Source: Larix sibirica
Lineage: Eukaryota; Streptophyta; Pinopsida; Pinales; Pinaceae
DNA: 20,860 bases
Direction of reading: 5' to 3'
Assembly (NCBI GenBank): GCA_004151065.3
Contig: NWUY0300030532.1
Location: forward strand, 3,680-24,539
Shown here: in pieces, positions 1 to 10,526 of the stretch
How the letters are laid out: every line of letters starts with the position of its first letter
Position numbering within the stretch: position 1 is the stretch's first letter
The notes under the pieces: model-generated
Database searches by the model: none
Seen by the model: the letters and a program-made list of their open reading frames with translations, nothing else
What the model was told of the DNA's origin: nothing
Position numbers and translations under genes: made by a program

Positions 1-583
1 GCGCATCCGCTCGAGTGGATTGTTCGTCAAACAATTTGTCTTCACATTTCACATGCTCTGATCTATGGATTCAACTAATACAAATAGACAAATGACATAA
101 GATTTACAAATTCATTTAGTGTCAAAGTTCACTCATAGCTTGTTTTGATTTCAAAAAAAGAAATAGCATTTAAAATTCACAAAATTCATTTACATACATT
201 TTATCATTGGATCAAGACTTTCAACATTTGGATACATCTACGGAAGAATCTTCATGTCCATTTCTCAATCATAAAATTGTTACATGTTCTTCAACTAACT
301 ACACAGCCTAGCAAGAATTCCCATCTAGCATACATAACTCATTTAGTTCTTCTTCATCAAAATGATCTTATATACCAAATTTAAAACTCTCTCCTCCCTT
401 AAGAATGCCTTCACTATCCATTTTTTTCTTCTTAACCAACTTCCCTTGAAAGCAATATTTTGCATTCTAATACTTTAGTAATGACACCAACACTTTTCTA
501 ATCAATTCATCATCTTGCTAAATGAAATTTGCACAACATGTTGCAATATTATTACTAGTTTCTATTTTGCTTCTTTCTAGGGT

Positions 584-679
584 ACTCCACACAACTACTT
601 TTAAATTCCTTAGGGATTCTCACAAATTTTTACTCCACACAAGTACTTTAAGATACCTTATGAATTCTCACAAATTTTT
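584..679. repeat. Tandem repeat, two diverged 48-bp units
   Basis: Two adjacent 48-bp units (584-631 and 632-679) both begin ACTCCACACA and both end GATTCTCAC or GAATTCTCAC followed by AAATTTTT. Their middles differ at several bases. This is a simple local duplication with no coding sense. Confidence 0.85.
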
Positions 680-873
680 AATAAATGACAAATACACTTA
701 TTTACCTTACCTACTTTTATGCACTTGTTCAAAAACTGCAATTAATTTTTACGTGCTTTTTTATGAGTTTTATGATGGCAAACTTTGATGCATTTTTTAA
801 AGGAGTAGGGACATTGTTGCTATGTGTATCTTGTTTACTTGATTGGAGAGTAATCCATTTCTCAACGAATTCA

Positions 874-1023
874 AATTTAATAAACCAAATTTAAAATTAG
901 AAAAGAAGAGAAAATTTGGAATTGAATTTAAAATAATTTAATAAACCAAATTTAAAATTAGAAAAGAAGAAAAAATTTGGAAATTGAATAAAAAATTAGA
1001 AAAGAAGAGAAAATTTGGAAATT
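874..1023. repeat. AT-rich tandem repeat, 61-bp period with a shorter third copy
   Basis: A unit beginning AATTTAATAAACC and running into TTAGAAAAGAAGAGAAAATTTGG starts at 874 and again at 935, giving a 61-bp period. A third, shortened copy has the AAAATTAGAAAAGAAG core again from about 992, after only 38 bp. The repeat is extremely A-rich on this strand and non-coding. Confidence 0.8.
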
Positions 1024-1419
1024 GTCTATTTTGATTAGGATCGATTAAGGGTTCAATGGGGTGAGCATAGTGAAGGATGTCATGTTTCATTTCAATGGAA
1101 ACATTATGGTTGTGGATTTTTTTTGAAGTGAGTTAAAAGGTGGACATAATGAGTATATTTTTTTTTTTGAGAGGTAAATTGTTTCCTTGAGTCACTTATT
1201 TTTTTCAAATTCTAATGATTTTGGTTTTTTAAATTGATTTAAAACATTTAAAGTCAAAGTTCCCATCAATGAATTGGATCTATAATTTGTGACAAAATTC
1301 CTACGAAATTTGGAGAAGAATTGGGAGATAAAAATGAGTTTGTCCACTTATTACACCATAAGGCATATCTTTGTGAGCTTTATGTGCTTCGATGGGACTG
1401 TCTCTTCACCCTTTCCATT

Positions 1420-2591
1420 GATGTTGTTAGATGACATTAAAATCACTATCCATTGTCCATCATTATGGCACCATAGTGTCACCTTTCATTGTCCCCTTGT
1501 TCTTCTTAGCCCACTAGGATGTCAGAATCAAACAATTCTCCTTGAGAAAATCACACTTGTTTACCAGTGTTATGCTTTGTTCCTTCTCAAACTTCAAGGA
1601 CTTCCATGTGTTGATCGCCAATTGACTCCCCACATGCTCATACAACATAAGGTTTCTAGGGTAGAATGGGATTAGATCCAAACATTCACTATCTAAAGAG
1701 CATGCAACCTTGAGAGTGCATAAAAACACTTCTTGAATTCCACATTCCCAATGCTGTGACATCCAACAACAAAGGTAGTTACCGAAATATTGGGATTTCC
1801 AGGAATGAAGCTCAATCCACTCTGCACAATATCAAAGTCGTTGAGAATTTCCAACGTTGCACCCAAGTTGTGGCCGACCAAATTTTTACTCACATCTTCA
1901 TCCTTGTAAATATCAATGAACTTCTTGATCTTGATCAAGAACTGTTCCTTGGCATTGGTTTTAGTAAACGAAGGCTTGGGGTCCATTGAAGTGTAGATGA
2001 TGAACCATTTGTTCATCACTTTCAACCCTCTTCATTTCCAAGGTGTAACACTCTATCATACCAATGGTGGTCCTAGTTGTGGTTGTGGAATAACTCTCGT
2101 GAAAGAATGGGTGTGATGGATACAAGAGTGGGATTGAATATATCAAAGCACTCTAGATTGATTATCATTCCTCTCTAGATGACCATAATTTCACACTTGT
2201 TGAGGCTCTACGTTCCGGGGTCCATGGTCATGGCCATGTAACCGATCTAGTTAGATCTTGGCTCTAGGACTCGTTGGAGAGGGACTTGAGCATGAAGGTT
2301 TGAGAAGCCTCAAATATATATGTGGCATAGAGGAAATGGGTGACTTCATAGTCCCATTCACTATCTCCTGTGGTGTGTGAAACCTTATGCAATAAGTCTT
2401 TCTTGTTGTATCTGATGTTCCTACAAAACTTGGAGTGGAGATTGTTGTTCAAGGCATCATAGGTGGCCTGCATGAGGTCTCTGTAAAGGAGCATGGCTTC
2501 TCTTATATTGTTGTTTGGTGGCCCCATATAACCTTCTCAATTATCACATCCCTGAATGGCTCTCCATTTCACACTCTACCTTTCCTAACAT
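1420..2591 (-). pseudogene. Phospholipase A1-II (DAD1-like lipase) pseudogene
   Basis: Class-II plant PLA1 enzymes are alpha/beta-hydrolase lipases of about 400 residues that release fatty acid from the sn-1 position. Here the family can be followed almost end to end over 1.17 kb of the minus strand: a candidate start ATG at 2591; MQATYDALN then YNKKDLLHKV and HFLYAT (about 2470-2310); IGYMAM then a broken W-R-G block (about 2245-2160); WFIIYTSMDP (about 2005); VGHNLGATL (about 1880-1850); LDLIPFYP then VGSQLAINTWKS (about 1680-1600); ITLVNK and KNKGT (about 1575-1485). The nucleophile elbow GHSLG reads GHNLG. In-frame stops replace Trp near 2540 and 2160, another ends the segment at 2264, and there are several frame changes. 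The segment normally carrying the HNLEVYLHG-like block between KS and LVNK is missing. It is dead as an enzyme. Family identity is secure; the exact ends are estimates. Confidence 0.88.
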
Positions 2592-4119
2592 TTTCTTCTC
2601 AATATTGTTTATTTTCACATGTGTGGTCTTAGTCGATTTATCAACACTATCTATAAGGATGAGATGACATAGGCTGGACTTTGTTGTCATTAACACACAT
2701 CATTTTAATTTTTAATTTTAGTTTTTCTTCCTTTAAGGGGTTAGGCTTCACAATTATAATATGATGAAAAGATACCATATATTTTAGGTGGTATTCAAGG
2801 TACTTGTAGCTATTCAATTCATTTCTTTGGCATGTATGCACTCAATTTTAGAGCACAATGTGGCCCTTATTGACTCCATCCCTTTTTTTATGGATCTCCA
2901 ATTCACCTACTTTTACAACTTGTTAAATATCTAACTCCGTTGGAATGGCATGGAGAAAATAAAACATATCAAATCATGATGGGATTACATAATAAATATT
3001 CAAAAATAATCTCTCCTTCCTATGCTTATTCTTCATCAAACATCACGACGGATTTGCTAATTATGCAAGCTTATCAAATGTATTGGATCTTCATTGATTC
3101 TTTAGACCTCAATTTTTAACCTCAAAGGTTTTGGTAGGTTTTCATAATTTTTTTGGATTTGCATTTAGTACAAGTTTCATATGTATTGTGCACTTGTAGA
3201 ATTAAATGTGATGTTTTCCTCCATTTAATAGGAGCATAAAAATTGTTATGGTTGGAAATAAACCTATATGTTTTTTCACTTTTGTGCCACCTAAACTTTT
3301 TTACGTAGTTGTTTTGTATCTTTCAATGTGACTTAAGTTTAGATTTATATATTTGTCACATGTGTGTCACATTAAAAACAAAATTGTAATATAAAAAATG
3401 TCTATGTTTTTCTTTGGTTGGTGGTTAATGTTGCTTATAGTAGTTTACAATGGTACTATTGCACTATGTAGGGCATTTATGTGCAGTCAACAACACCTAT
3501 GTGTTGCAATTATCCTCATTTATACTTACTGAAGAATTTTGAATGCGTGTCTTTGCATCACCTCGTTATTGTTTGCTAAACCATACATTGCGAGCATTCT
3601 TTTAATTAATTACCACAATGTATCATAATTCCAGTTTTACACAAATCACAAGGTCAACAACATCCATCCATGTCTTGTGAGTGATTTATAGTTTTCACAT
3701 AGCTCTTTAGGTTTCTAACACGTGAATGGAAATACTTGATCCAATATGTAGATCAATACCCTTACATCATACCCAATCGTCACATGAATTCATTTGTCGT
3801 CCATTTCTTTTTCCTCGACTATACACCCTATTGTCTAGAACTTATTATGTGTCAAAGTACACTTTAATGCATGCATTTTTGGCTTTCTATATCTAATTAT
3901 TATGGACATGTGTCTATGTTTACTTCATGTGATATATTATTGAGAACAAGTTCGGTGAAAGCTACATGAATGCGAAACTAGTATTAGAGTGTTGAGAGGG
4001 GTGTAAGTCTTTGTCAATTTATCCCTTATTTTCCTCCATGCTTCACCATTATCTAAAGGACCTAACTTTCTTGCTCCAACTCCTTAAAATTTGACATAGA
4101 CTATCCATTTGAATAACTT

Positions 4120-4422
4120 TTATTTGATGCTATTGCCGTGATTATCAAGAAAATTCTTGTCTAGTATCTTTTTATTTTCATTCCTAGGATTTGAAAGTTG
4201 TGACAAATGCTCATCACTGAACCAGATCACTACTAGAATTGAACTCAAACATTGGTGCCACCATTTCAATTTTGGAAGCACAAATATAGTGTTTTCCATT
4301 CTCTTCTCTAGGGTCCAAGGTTCGAGGTGAAAATTATCAATACATGGATTGAGAAACAACACAATGAATATAACTAGGACAATATACGCCATTGAAGTGA
4401 ATGAATATTTAGACATGGTCAT
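4120..4422 (-). CDS. Unrecognised 100-aa ORF with a hydrophobic N-terminal segment
   Basis: The ORF starts MTMSKYSFTSMAYIVLVIFI. Residues 11-25 form a hydrophobic stretch that could be a signal anchor or transmembrane helix, followed by a polar C-terminal half rich in Asn and Lys. I recognise no family. Downstream in another frame (about 4085-3960) there is a further open stretch with WRKIRDKL, so this may be part of a longer decayed gene. It may equally be a chance ORF. No promoter or neighbouring exon supports it. Confidence 0.15.
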   Translation of the reverse strand: MTMSKYSFTSMAYIVLVIFIVLFLNPCIDNFHLEPWTLEKRMENTIFVLPKLKWWHQCLSSILVVIWFSDEHLSQLSNPRNENKKILDKNFLDNHGNSIK

Positions 4423-4977
4423 TAATCATGGCTACTTTAGTGGCCATGATGAAGTCATCAACCATACATATTCTAGGCATCCAAAGCTGAAGTTCAAAAT
4501 GTTTTATTTCATTTAACATCTAACTTTTTTCAATCTAATAAATTCTTCTTGTAACTTTTAAATATTGAATATTTGAGCAATCTCATCTTAAAACAAATTG
4601 GCATTGATAGCGAACGACTGACCATGGTTGATACTTAACTTCATGCACATTTGAATAGTCTGCATTGTTTATGCGTATATGGCCATTTTTAGATTGAAAT
4701 TATTACTTTCTTCTTCCTATTGTTATTTCCCTACATTGCAAATTTTAAGTGCGTATCACATTGAACCGCCAACACTCCCAAAAAAAAAATCACTTATGAA
4801 ATGTTATTTATGCATCTCCTATTCATAGAAACTACATTTTCACATCGATCTAAAGAATATCGATTTTAAAACAAAAATATTCAACCTATCCACTTTAGCT
4901 ATCGATCAAGTGTCTAACAGTTTGAAGAACAATTCCCCTCATGCGCATTAAAATGAATTTCTCATACATATTTGCAA

Positions 4978-5019
4978 ACCTAGGTTCAACTCCTCACGAT
5001 TACAAAGAGGAACCTAGGT
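4978..5019. repeat. Short inverted repeat, 10-bp arms
   Basis: ACCTAGGTTC at 4978-4987 is the exact reverse complement of GAACCTAGGT at 5010-5019, with a 22-nt spacer. Each arm also contains the palindrome CCTAGG. It could fold as a hairpin. No associated gene or element boundary was seen. Confidence 0.6.
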
Positions 5020-5224
5020 CCCAACTAAAATGCGAGAAAATTAAGAAATAGTCTAGGGTTTGAACCCCGACTTATCCCACATATCCTCTTAGACAATTCG
5101 TTGCACAATCAACATGGACACTAAAAACTTAGGTGTTTTCTGAATAGAAAGTAGAAGCCACTCGAGGACAAAAATTTGCCCATGCTCCTAAAATGCTAAA
5201 AAATACATTAAGCCCCAATATTTT

Positions 5225-5356
5225 CTAGTGGTACGCACGTGAGGTCTTCCATTAAATTGCAACAAGGACGATGTTTGTGAGTTCTTTTCAAGATTGGATG
5301 TTACATATGTCTTTTTGGTGCGTAAGCAGGGTTGTTTCTTTTGTGAGGGTTTTGTT
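5225..5356 (+). pseudogene. hnRNP F/H-like quasi-RRM protein pseudogene, first part (RRM1, before the LINE)
   Basis: Codons from about 5225 give LVVRT, a stop, then GLPLNCNKDDVCEFF and further residues to GCFFCEGFV at 5356. This lines up with the first RRM of plant hnRNP F/H-type splicing regulators, which read roughly VVRLRGLPF, then a D-rich helix with a FF pair, then G-x-F-x-GEAFV. The TGA at 5240-5242 sits where the family has Arg, consistent with CGA to TGA. The frame runs into the left target-site duplication of LINE A and resumes without a frame change at 10527. A TTTTCTAG just before 5229 could be a splice acceptor, but the exon start is not certain. Such proteins bind G-rich RNA in the nucleus; this copy cannot. 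Confidence 0.75.
5343..5356. repeat. LINE A target-site duplication, left copy
   Basis: GTGAGGGTTTTGTT here is identical to 10513-10526. It is followed at once by more T (run to 5362), which is the reverse complement of the LINE poly-A tail. That is the arrangement expected of target-primed reverse transcription for a minus-oriented LINE. The duplicated bases encode E-G-F-V of the interrupted RRM1. Confidence 0.85.
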
Positions 5357-5683
5357 TTTTTTCAAGCTGAAAAAATATACCTTGATATTCTTAAGGAATC
5401 AAAGTTACATCAGATGATTACAAAATAGGTGGATTCTTATAAAACTTTCCACATACTAAACTTTTGTCTCGTAAACATAAGCAACGTAAAGACTGTCTGC
5501 AATTGCTTTCTCAGAATAACTTCCAAAGTTATCTCCACAATAAACAAGGTACCTCAAAAGAATAAGAGCAGCCTTAGTACAAAAAACAAAAAGTTTGAAG
5601 GACCCAAACTAGAAAAGGTTGTAGGTTCCAGAATCCAAAGGAGCATTATCCAAAAATTCATCATAGAATAGAAGGCCATCCAT
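5357..5683 (-). other. LINE A 3' UTR and short poly-A tail
   Basis: This is the region between the natural ORF2 stop (TAG, 5684-5686 on the complement) and the left duplication. On the minus strand it ends CAGCTTG followed by eight A and then the duplicated target, some of the A being shared with the target. No ORF of note. The 80-residue plus-strand ORF at 5429-5671 is a shadow. Confidence 0.7.
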
Positions 5684-8600
5684 CTACCCCACATAGGCCT
5701 TTGAAAGCCGATCAACATCCTTATTGAATTCCTGAAAGATATGCATGAAAGTAATCAAGTCAAAGGAATCCTTCAACACCTGAATCCCAGACATCCACTG
5801 ACGAAGGTGAAAGACATTTAAGGTAGACGCACCAACGATCCAATTTATAATGCACTAAGAATCACCCACAACTTGTAATGAAAGAAGACCTCTCTTTATG
5901 ACAATCCACAAAAGACCCCACAGATCCAACAACTCAACCTGCGTGTTAGTGCCAACACCTGCCTTCAAACGAAGAAAGATATAATTCCTAGTCCTGATAC
6001 GTAGGACCATGCCATCCCCACACAAACCATTGTGTTGAGCCCCATCGATATAAACAACAGAGAGATCAGGATCGAAGCATGGCAGAATGAGTACTCGAAT
6101 ATAAGAAGGAGTTTTCTTCCTGCTAAAAGCCTGATGCAGATGCATTAAAAGCAGCCTGAGAGTGAGATAGTCGTTTTCCTTCGAAAATGGTATAGTTTCG
6201 TTGTTTCCAAACTTCCCAAATGACAAAAAGAGGTAGCTCACCAAAACAAGAGTTCCTAAGGAACCAACTATGCATAGTATCCAGAAAATTGCCTCCAATC
6301 CAAGTTTCTTGAAAGTGGAAGATATGCTGGTAGGTATTCCACACATTAAGAAAGAAGGGGCATTCAACAAATAAATGGGACACAGTATCCTCATGTTTAA
6401 CACAAAGAATACAAAAGCTAGGACCGACGAATCCTCGCTTGAGCAAGTTGTCCCAAGTGAGGACTTTATTCTCCAGGCAAAGCCAAATAAAACAACAAAG
6501 CTTTAATGGGATATTCTAGTGCCAAAGTTTTGAATACCACCAACAGGCCTCACTTATCACCTGTTCCTATACTAAGAAATCATAAGCCAGATGTGCTGAA
6601 ATTTTGCCATTGGAATCTTTCCAATCCCACACCAAACGATCAGGTTCCTCTGTCAAACGAATACCTGCAGCCTTAAGTCATAAAAAAAAATTGTCCCACT
6701 TGCTTTCCTCCCTGCCCACAAGACCCAAATAAACCGCTTGCATCCAATCCGAGGAAACATCCGAACCGCCTCCAATAAAAACCCGAGAAAGGACCTCTAT
6801 TTTTCTAGAGTGGAGAGATCTAATCAAAGCAGATGAAAGGTGGTAATCATCCCGCAATCCCATGATTGGATCAATACCAATACAAGCCCAAATACCTCGT
6901 CCAACGACCCAGCATAACCACTTCTTTATTAAAGGAAGAGTTTTGTAAAGCCCTCTCCAGATAGCAGAAGCACCCGAACACCTCAAAGGATCATCACAGA
7001 TCCATATAAAGGGCAAGGTAGAATGGAGATATTTCTCTCGTATAGTAACGCTCCATAAACATTCGCCAAAAAGAGCACGCCAAAGGGATTTGGCTCCCAG
7101 GGCCTTCGCAAACCAACCAAGTTTCTTTAACCCCCAGCCCCCAATATCCTTCGGTAGAGCGAGTTTCTTCCATGGGGCAAGATGGAATTTAGTATGAGTG
7201 GGATTACCGGCCCACAGAAACTGGAACGTGCACTTTCAGATATCATCCAACACCTTCAGCGGAACCAATGCCAAAGACATCCAAAAGACCAGAATACTCT
7301 GAATAACAGAGTTAATTAAATTCAACCTTCCTCCCAAAGATAAAAAGCAAAAGGTCCAAGTATTAATCCTTTTTTCAATACGACGGACAAGCCATACCTA
7401 ATCATTGTACGTATAACAATTTGTCTTAAGAATAAATCCAAGATACTTAACCCCATCCTGAATAGGAAGACACTGATAAGGAAACAACTGTTCCATCTGT
7501 AGGCGAAAAGTTAAATCAGGTTCCAAATCTGAACTGATGAATAAAGTAGACTTGAGGGGACCTACTTTCATACCAGAGGTGCTACAAAAAGATTCAAGAT
7601 ATCAGAAAAATAACTCCAATCCTGCATTGAGCCTCTTCCAAAAATCAAAACGTCATCCACGAAAAGCAGATGAGAAATAAACAATCTGAGAGTAAGGTTG
7701 ATGCCCAAGAAGTGTTTGTTCTTTTTAGCCAGATTTAAGAGGATACTCAATCCCTCGATAACCAATAAGAACAATAAAGGGGAAAGTGGGCATCCCTGCC
7801 TCGGCCCCCTATCCCCTTTGAAGAAAACAAAAGGATGTCCATTAACCAGGACAGAGAAGTTGGAACTGGAAACACAGCTAAGGATCCAATTGGTCGCTTC
7901 AAAAGGTAGTCCATCTTGCAACAGAATGAACCTAAAAAAGTCCAGTCAACCCGAACGTAGGCCTTCATAAGGTCCAATTTCAAAACCACAACTTTCATCT
8001 TCTTCTTCTTTATGGAATGAATACACTCCTGGGCCACTCCAACAACATCGAGAATCTGTCGATTCGAGAGGAAGCCAAATTGTTCTTTAGAGAGACCAGA
8101 ATCTAAGAAGGGCTTAATGGGATTTGAAATAACTTTCGTTATAATATTATATACCAGGTTGCAAAGGGAAATGGGTCTATAGTCATTGAAACTTCTAGGC
8201 TTATCCTTTTTAGGAATAAGGGTGATAAAAGTCGAGTTGAGCTTTTCCGGAATCACACCCTTAATCCGAGAATCCTCCACCAAATAGAGAAGTTCATCCC
8301 CAATTAAATCGAAAAGTGGATGAAAAATTCGACGGTCCATCCGTCTGGTCCTGGGCTTTTAGCCTCCTCGAAATGATTAAGCACAAAATGTATTTCTTCC
8401 AGTGTTACAGCTGCATAAATAGCATTTCCTGCCTCCACAAGAAAAATGCGAAGATAATGACCAACCACTTGTAATTGATCAAAGAGAGAGTCCAGCTTTT
8501 CCGAAGTGTAAACATCCTTGAAGAATTCCACAACACCTTTCTCCGAAGAGGACTAATCAGTCAGTGGTCTACCATTTGAATCTTCTAACTCCCAAATAGT

Positions 8601-9716
8601 ATTAACATTCCTCCTCATATTCGAAAAATTCTAGAAGAATTTGGTATTCTTATCTCCACATTGTAGCTAAATAGCCTGACTCTTCAAACGCCAGGCTTCT
8701 TCATCTTGAAGCAAAATCTGTTTGTTTTTTAGATTCCAGACTGGCCCGGGTGGCCTTAAGATCTTCATAAAATAAACCTTTTGTATTCTCCTCCAACAAA
8801 TTTAACTGTTGTTCAATGTCAACTAGATTAACATTCTTCCTCTCAATCATCTCCTTATGCCAACGGATAACATCGAACTTTAACATCTTAAGCTTATACA
8901 ACAAAGCCGAAGTAACATAGTTGAAAGGTTTATGAGAATAATCCAACCATTTAGTCTTTACCAAAGCACAAAAGTCTTCCTCCTGCAGCCAACTGTGATT
9001 AAACTTGAAAGGATAGCTTTTCGTAGATACATTTAGATCGAATTGCATAAAAATAGGTTTATGGTCAGATATACTAGAGGATATGGACCACGACCTATAA
9101 TTACCAATGCAGTAGCTCAGTTCTTCCGAGATAAAGAACCGATCAAGTCGCTTAGCACAACCATTCTTCCCAAGTCTGCCATTGTTCCAAGTAGGTGCCA
9201 AAACCGCTGGTGCAACATCAATCAACTGAGCTGCCTCAAAGGAATCCCGAAAAAACCCAGCTAAGGGATCCTCCTGCTTACAAGAGCCCTAAATCTCCAA
9301 GGAGGATAACGTAAGATTCAAATTTCCTACAAGGATGAGGGAAGGGTCATTAAGAAGACCCTTAGAAAAAAATTTAGTCCAAAACTCCTTTTTATGGTTG
9401 TAAGGACCATACAGGTTGAGTATACGAACCTCCCTGTCAAGATCTTTGAAATTACCTTCCAATAAAATGCTACCATCAACAAAGAATGAGGAAAAATGTG
9501 AAGTAAGGGGATTCCCGGCGGATAACAAACCCCCAGAGAGGCCGAGAGATCACATGCACAACAATTCTAGGATGGAAAGAGCTAGAGAAAAACTTCACAC
9601 GCCTTAGGGGAGGGAACCATGGTTTCTTGTAAAAGATTGAGGTCGGCTTTTGAAGAGGTAATGAGCCTTTTAAGGGTAGTTTGCTTGGAAAAACTGCCAA
9701 ACCCTATAACATTTAG
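5684..9716 (-). pseudogene. LINE A ORF2 remnant (APE endonuclease, RT, zf-RVT, RNase H)
   Basis: The domains run in the normal order over about 1,340 codons, the usual ORF2 length. Endonuclease: LQET (about 9630), SGGLLSAGNP (about 9530), GNLN where the family has GDLN (about 9320), RLDRF and SDHKP (about 9065). Connector: WLQEEDF to CGDKNTKFF (about 8980-8620). RT: SPGPDGW (about 8350), LIPKKDKPRSFNDYRPIS, motif A KLDLMKAY (about 7980), motif B RGPRQGCPLSP (about 7800), motif C FVDD (about 7655), then KYLGFIL and GGWGLKKLGWFAKALGAKSLW. Zinc-binding: CILC, H and C (about 6410-6340). RNase H: YIDGA (D at about 6046), VELLDLWGLL (E about 5935), VVGDS (D about 5863), DVDRLSK (D about 5707). Frame changes occur near 9560, 8715, 8307, 7935, 7580 and 6125. 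The stop inside RNase H (GDS then TAG) fits one base change from AAG. Confidence 0.93.
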
Positions 9717-10512
9717 GGAAAGAATTAACATTAGGGAACTGAGTCCAGAGGTAAATTCCCTCTAAGGACCTCAAGATAGGAGTTAACCGGGGAATGACAT
9801 GATAGGACACAACCCACAAAAGTAACATCGGACAATTTGGGTTAACACAGGATAGGGGGTTTTCATCAATATTCCCAACATGAATCACAGGCACAAACTC
9901 CTTCCCACGCTTCTTCCGGGTAGTGACATTATGAAAGCGAATGGAGGAAATAGGAAGTATGTCCTCGCTAACAAGATTTCCAGAGAAAATCGACAAATTG
10001 ATTTTCAGCATATCCCCATCCTTAGAACATGAAATGACAGGGGTAACCTTCCCAGCCAAGGGAGTAGGAAAGGTAGCCCCCATATCCGAAGATTCCAACG
10101 GGGTTTCCAATGGAACAGCTAAACCAACCCCTCGACCAAATAAGGAGGGGGAAGAAACAGGTTCTAGGGTATGTACATCCGACAACCCACATAAACCCCT
10201 AGAGTCTCCGTCCAAAATAGAACTCGTAGGAGAAGGTAACCTCGGACAGGGAAAATGATCAGAAACGTCCACCAAACCCTCCAGCAAAGAGTGTTTCAGC
10301 TCGTCCTTCGATATAATTTTTTTAAAAACAGGAAAGGTGTCAAGAAACTTACCCAGGAAAATGAAAGCCGAATGGTAATCAAGAGGAACCGAGCGAGTTT
10401 CCAAAGTATCAGAGTCCTTCGAGTGTGCCGAATCACCAGAAAAAGCTTGGCCATCCGCCAAGGGGGTTTCCAAAAGTCTCGGACAAGAATCCCTGAAATG
10501 TCCAGTCCTTTG
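9670..10512 (-). pseudogene. LINE A ORF1 C-terminal remnant
   Basis: One open frame runs from the truncated 5' end of the element to a stop just inside the start of ORF2, about 280 codons. It opens QRTGHFRDSCPRLLETP. The GH-x4-C is the second half of a CCHC zinc knuckle (C-x2-C-x4-H-x4-C), with the first two Cys lost to 5' truncation. The rest is a Pro/Ser-rich linker without clear domains, ending in QANYP and overlapping the ORF2 start by about 45 bp in another frame. In plant L1 elements ORF1 is an RNA-binding protein and this is its usual tail. It is unusually free of stops compared with ORF2, which may be chance or the GC-richer composition here. Confidence 0.75.
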
Positions 10513-10526
10513 GTGAGGGTTTTGTT
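10513..10526. repeat. LINE A target-site duplication, right copy
   Basis: This is an exact 14-base repeat of 5343-5356 (GTGAGGGTTTTGTT). The bases before it differ (G at 10512 against T at 5342), fixing the duplication length. Reading 5356 directly into 10527 restores an uninterrupted RRM1 reading frame. Confidence 0.85.

Larger units (their letters stand above)
1..1419. other. AT-rich intergenic stretch, no gene recognised
   Basis: Open reading frames here are short, low in complexity and rich in Leu, Phe, His and Ile, as expected from AT-rich non-coding DNA. None resembles a known family. The stretch contains the two small tandem repeats listed separately (584-679 and 874-1023). I see no RNA gene or retroelement terminus. 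Confidence 0.6.
2592..5224. other. Intergenic stretch, no gene recognised
   Basis: This is 2.6 kb of AT-rich DNA without a recognisable coding family, LTR end or RNA gene. One minus-strand ORF (4120-4422) is listed separately because it is longer than its surroundings. An inverted repeat lies at 4978-5019. The last 100 bp would be the upstream intron or flank of the RRM pseudogene that begins near 5225. Confidence 0.5.
5357..10512 (-). mobile_element. LINE A: 5'-truncated L1-type LINE with RNase H, inserted in an RRM pseudogene
   Basis: This is a 5.16-kb minus-strand non-LTR retrotransposon bounded by perfect 14-bp duplications. From its 5' end (10512) it holds the C-terminal part of ORF1, then ORF2 with endonuclease, reverse transcriptase, zinc-binding and RNase H segments, then a 3' UTR of about 330 bp ending in a short A tail (T run at 5355-5362 on the plus strand, partly shared with the TSD). 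The 5' end falls within the ORF1 zinc knuckle, a typical 5' truncation. ORF2 carries at least ten in-frame stops and about six frameshifts, so it is long dead. The RT sequence and the terminal RNase H place it in the plant L1 group. Confidence 0.93.

Noticed and set aside
145-894. Short plus-strand ORFs at the left end
   Set aside because: Low-complexity AT-driven translations with no family resemblance. Two overlap each other in different frames and one covers the 48-bp tandem repeat.
4975-5070. Two tRNA B-box-like strings (GGTTCAACTCC and GGGTTTGAACCCC), suggesting a SINE or tRNA
   Set aside because: No A box at the right distance, no cloverleaf and no poly-A or TSD. The first lies in a plain inverted repeat.
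9941-10258. Plus-strand ORFs opposite LINE A ORF1 (9941-10258 and 10255-10542)
   Set aside because: These are shadows of the minus-strand ORF1 frame, which has the zinc-knuckle half and continues to the element end.
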